Assembly: GCA_023702235.1 (NCBI GenBank)
Contig: JAMQCR010000001.1
Location: forward strand, 124,001-188,000
DNA: 64,000 bases
Source: Neobacillus pocheonensis
Lineage (GTDB): Bacteria; Bacillota; Bacilli; Bacillales; Cytobacillaceae
Reading direction: 5' to 3'
In this document: positions 61,842-64,000 of the stretch, one piece after another
How the letters are laid out: each line of letters begins with the position of its first letter
Position numbering within the stretch: position 1 is the first letter of the stretch
Made by a program: the position numbers and the translations under genes
The notes under the pieces: model-generated
Told to the model about the DNA's origin: nothing
Database searches by the model: none
What the model saw: only the letters and a program-made list of their open reading frames with translations

Positions 61842-61863
61842 ACAAGGAAAATGGGGAGATAGG

Positions 61864-63234
61864 GTGGAAGCTTCAAAAGAAATAGTAACTTCACAAATGA
61901 AGTTACTGTCGATTACCTGGCAGATATTCATCGAATTGTTTCTGCAGGTTATTATGGGAAGCTCTGATACGGTGATGTTGGCGCATATTTCTGATGATGC
62001 TGTTGCTGCTGTTGGGGTGGCAAATCAGCTTGTTTTTTTAAATATTCTTATTTTTAATTTTGTGTCAACAGGAACTGCTGTCACAGTCTCACAATTCTTG
62101 GGAGCGAAGCTAAATGCTGAGGCTAAAAATGTTGCTGCACTTTCGATTACTCTTAATTTGGTTATAGGTTTGTTGTTAAGCTTGACCATGTTAATTTTCA
62201 GGTCCCAATTTCTAGGCTTTTTTCATCTAACCAATCATATTGCCGGCATGGGAAAAGAATACCTATCGATTGTTGGTGGAACCTTGTTTATTCAGGCAGT
62301 ATTACTGACAGTTTCCTCCATCCTTAGGGCAAATGGTTTCACCAGAGATGCGATGCTTTGCTCCTTATTCATGAATGTAGTCCATTTGATCGGTAATAGT
62401 ATTTTTATTTTTGGGTTGTTTGGTGTACCAGTAATGGGAATTCGAGGTGTAGGAATTTCAACCTTCATAAGCCGGTCATTAGCCTTATCGCTAATCTTTT
62501 GGATTATGTATAAACGCCTTCCAATCAAAATAAAGCTTAAGGATTATGTCGATCTAAACCCGGCTTATATTAAGAAGATTTTACAAATTGGCATTCCCGC
62601 TGCCAGTGAACAAATTTGCTACAACTTGAGCCAAATGGCGATAACCGCCATTATCGCCATGCTTGGAGCAGCAGCCTTAACGACTCGTATTTATACAGCA
62701 AATATAAATTCCTATGTTCTGTTGTTTGGGCTGGCCATGGGGCAGGGAACACAAATCCTAGTTGGATACAAGGTAGGTGCAGGGGATTTTAATGATGCCT
62801 ATCGTCAATTATTAAAAAGCCTCAAGTACAGCCTGATCATAACCATTTTTGTTGCCATTGTAATTTCCATTTTAAGACATGGATTAATAGGGATTTTCAC
62901 AAATGATAAAGAAATCGTCAATATGGGCAGTAAACTACTGCTGTTTTCCTTAATTCTTGAACCTGGAAGAACCTTTAATCTAGTCGTCATTAGCTCATTA
63001 CGTGCCACAGGTGATGCTACGATTTCCGTTAAAATGGCATTGCTCTCCATGTGGGGAATAAGCGTTCCACTAGCCTACTTTTTGGGAATCCATCTTGGTA
63101 TGGGATTGACTGGAGTATATGTCGCTTTTACGGTAGACGAATGGTTTAGAGGGATCACGATGTATTTTCGCTGGCGAAGCAGAGTTTGGGAGAAAAAGGT
63201 ATTGGTACATAAGCAAACCGCTACAACTGTTTAA
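61864..63234 (+). CDS. MATE-family efflux transporter
   Basis: 456 residues, twelve transmembrane segments in two related halves. The N-terminal [27 protein letters not shown] and the second-half [23 protein letters not shown] with [15 protein letters not shown] are typical of MATE antiporters. These export cations, drugs or metabolites in exchange for sodium or protons. I take GTG at 61864 after GGGGAGA; the longer frame begins in a terminator. Its place between GH67 and GH43 beta-xylosidase genes is unusual and could mean export of a by-product of xylan use, but no substrate is readable. Confidence 0.87.
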   Translation: MEASKEIVTSQMKLLSITWQIFIELFLQVIMGSSDTVMLAHISDDAVAAVGVANQLVFLNILIFNFVSTGTAVTVSQFLGAKLNAEAKNVAALSITLNLVIGLLLSLTMLIFRSQFLGFFHLTNHIAGMGKEYLSIVGGTLFIQAVLLTVSSILRANGFTRDAMLCSLFMNVVHLIGNSIFIFGLFGVPVMGIRGVGISTFISRSLALSLIFWIMYKRLPIKIKLKDYVDLNPAYIKKILQIGIPAASEQICYNLSQMAITAIIAMLGAAALTTRIYTANINSYVLLFGLAMGQGTQILVGYKVGAGDFNDAYRQLLKSLKYSLIITIFVAIVISILRHGLIGIFTNDKEIVNMGSKLLLFSLILEPGRTFNLVVISSLRATGDATISVKMALLSMWGISVPLAYFLGIHLGMGLTGVYVAFTVDEWFRGITMYFRWRSRVWEKKVLVHKQTATTV

Positions 63235-63275
63235 AATTTCGATTTGAAATTTACACTCATAGGAGGCATTCAATT

Positions 63276-64000
63276 ATGTCAATGATTCAGAATCCAATTC
63301 TACCAGGGTTTAACGCAGATCCTTCTATTCTAAGAGTTGAAGATGATTATTATATAGCCACCTCCACGTTTGAATGGTTTCCAGGGGTGCAAATTCATCA
63401 TTCACGAGATTTGCGAAATTGGAAATTAATCACCCATCCATTATCACGTAAAAGTCAACTTGATATGTTGGGAAATCCTGATTCCGGCGGAGTTTGGGCT
63501 CCATGCTTAAGCTATGATAATGGTACGTATTATTTAGTATTTACGGATGTTAAAAGCCATATAGGACCATTTAAGGATACACACAACTATCTTGTAACAG
63601 CACCTGACATTTCGGGACCATGGTCAGAACCAATTTATCTGAATAGTAGCGGCTTTGACCCATCACTATTCCATGATGATGACGGAAGAAAATGGCTTGT
63701 CAACATGGTGTGGGATCACCGGAAAAATAAAAACTCCTTTGGAGGCATTTTATTACAGGAATATTCTCCAGAAGAGAAGAAATTGGTCGGACCGATTCAT
63801 AATATTTTTCAGGGCACCAATCTGGGCTTAACTGAGGCTCCACATCTTTATAAAAATAACGAGTACTATTATTTGATGACAGCTGAAGGCGGCACAAGAT
63901 TTGAGCATGCGGTAACGGTAGCACGAGCGGAGTCTCTTTTTGGTCCCTACGAGGTCGATCCGATTGGCCGATTCTTACTTCTGCCGGAAAACCTGAGCTT
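63276..64000 (+). CDS. xynB3: GH43 beta-xylosidase (subfamily 11 type), 3' end off window, frameshifted
   Basis: 241 codons visible of an expected 530 or so. It begins [32 protein letters not shown]; the catalytic base Asp is in GFNADPS, the pKa-modulating Asp in [13 protein letters not shown] and the acid Glu in LTEAPHLYK. These are the three GH43 residues, and the sequence follows Geobacillus XynB3. There is no signal peptide. ATG at 63276 follows AGGAGG. One base seems lost near 63967: the next frame gives [11 protein letters not shown], as expected in homologues. It is the third beta-xylosidase family in the window. Confidence 0.9.
   Translation, partial: MSMIQNPILPGFNADPSILRVEDDYYIATSTFEWFPGVQIHHSRDLRNWKLITHPLSRKSQLDMLGNPDSGGVWAPCLSYDNGTYYLVFTDVKSHIGPFKDTHNYLVTAPDISGPWSEPIYLNSSGFDPSLFHDDDGRKWLVNMVWDHRKNKNSFGGILLQEYSPEEKKLVGPIHNIFQGTNLGLTEAPHLYKNNEYYYLMTAEGGTRFEHAVTVARAESLFGPYEVDPIGRFLLLPENLS

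Noticed and set aside
61816-61863. TTG at 61816 as start of the MATE gene
   Set aside because: It lies in the stem of a terminator hairpin; GTG at 61864 has a ribosome site.
2280-63970. Reading the broken genes as genuine pseudogenes
   Set aside because: Breaks hit housekeeping and catabolic genes alike, are nearly all one-base losses, and catalytic motifs are intact on both sides.
1-64000. tRNA, rRNA, insertion sequences or prophage genes
   Set aside because: I looked for cloverleaf-like segments, transposase motifs and integrases and saw none.

Overview
The window looks like a low-GC Firmicute of the family Bacillaceae. AT-rich codon use, strong GGAGG-type ribosome sites, an S-box riboswitch, cre boxes, a Bacillus-type HPr and a ROK-type XylR all point there. 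Gene content closely follows the hemicellulose locus known from Geobacillus stearothermophilus, but the composition suggests a mesophilic Bacillus or Neobacillus-like species. I cannot fix the genus from sequence alone.

Layout. 1-2.3 kb: a DUF1232 membrane protein running off the left edge and an MFS transporter. 2.3-10.1 kb (minus strand): a methionine operon metI-metC-yitJ-metH behind a SAM-I (S-box) riboswitch. 10.1-13.5 kb (minus): an NCS2 nucleobase permease, a DUF421 membrane protein and a 6-phosphogluconolactonase-like beta-propeller. 13.7-16.0 kb (plus): a stand-alone ptsH (HPr), a HAD phosphatase and a D-2-hydroxyacid dehydrogenase. 16.2-25.8 kb: a sugar-uptake operon (histidine kinase, AraC-type regulator, binding protein, two permeases) with GH42 and GH30 glycosidases. 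25.9-64 kb: a xylan and glucuronoxylan island that continues past the right edge.

How the island works (inference from families). A secreted modular GH10 xylanase (37.5-40.1 kb) cuts xylan. A two-component system plus one ABC importer (40.4-47.5 kb) and a second importer (54.1-57.7 kb) take up xylo- and aldouronic oligomers. No ABC ATPase is present, so all three importers in the window need one encoded elsewhere. Inside the cell GH67 removes (methyl)glucuronate, and GH10, GH8, GH39, GH52 and GH43 enzymes reduce the chains to xylose, which XylA and XylB convert to xylulose 5-phosphate. Glucuronate goes through a UxuB-like SDR, UxuA and KdgK; the expected UxaC and KDG aldolase are not in the window. 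XylR (25.9-27.0 kb) appears to control five operators of one design (two 10-bp half-sites 5 bp apart), several paired with cre boxes for CcpA/HPr repression.

Two things stand out. Intergenic arrays with a strict 21-bp period built on the heptamer GCGGAAT flank the GH39-GH8 gene pair in opposite orientations; I do not recognise them as a named repeat. Also, at least 19 genes carry single-base frameshifts, mostly one-base losses, while keeping their catalytic residues. This looks like uncorrected sequencing or assembly error rather than gene decay, and I annotate these as whole genes with frame changes.
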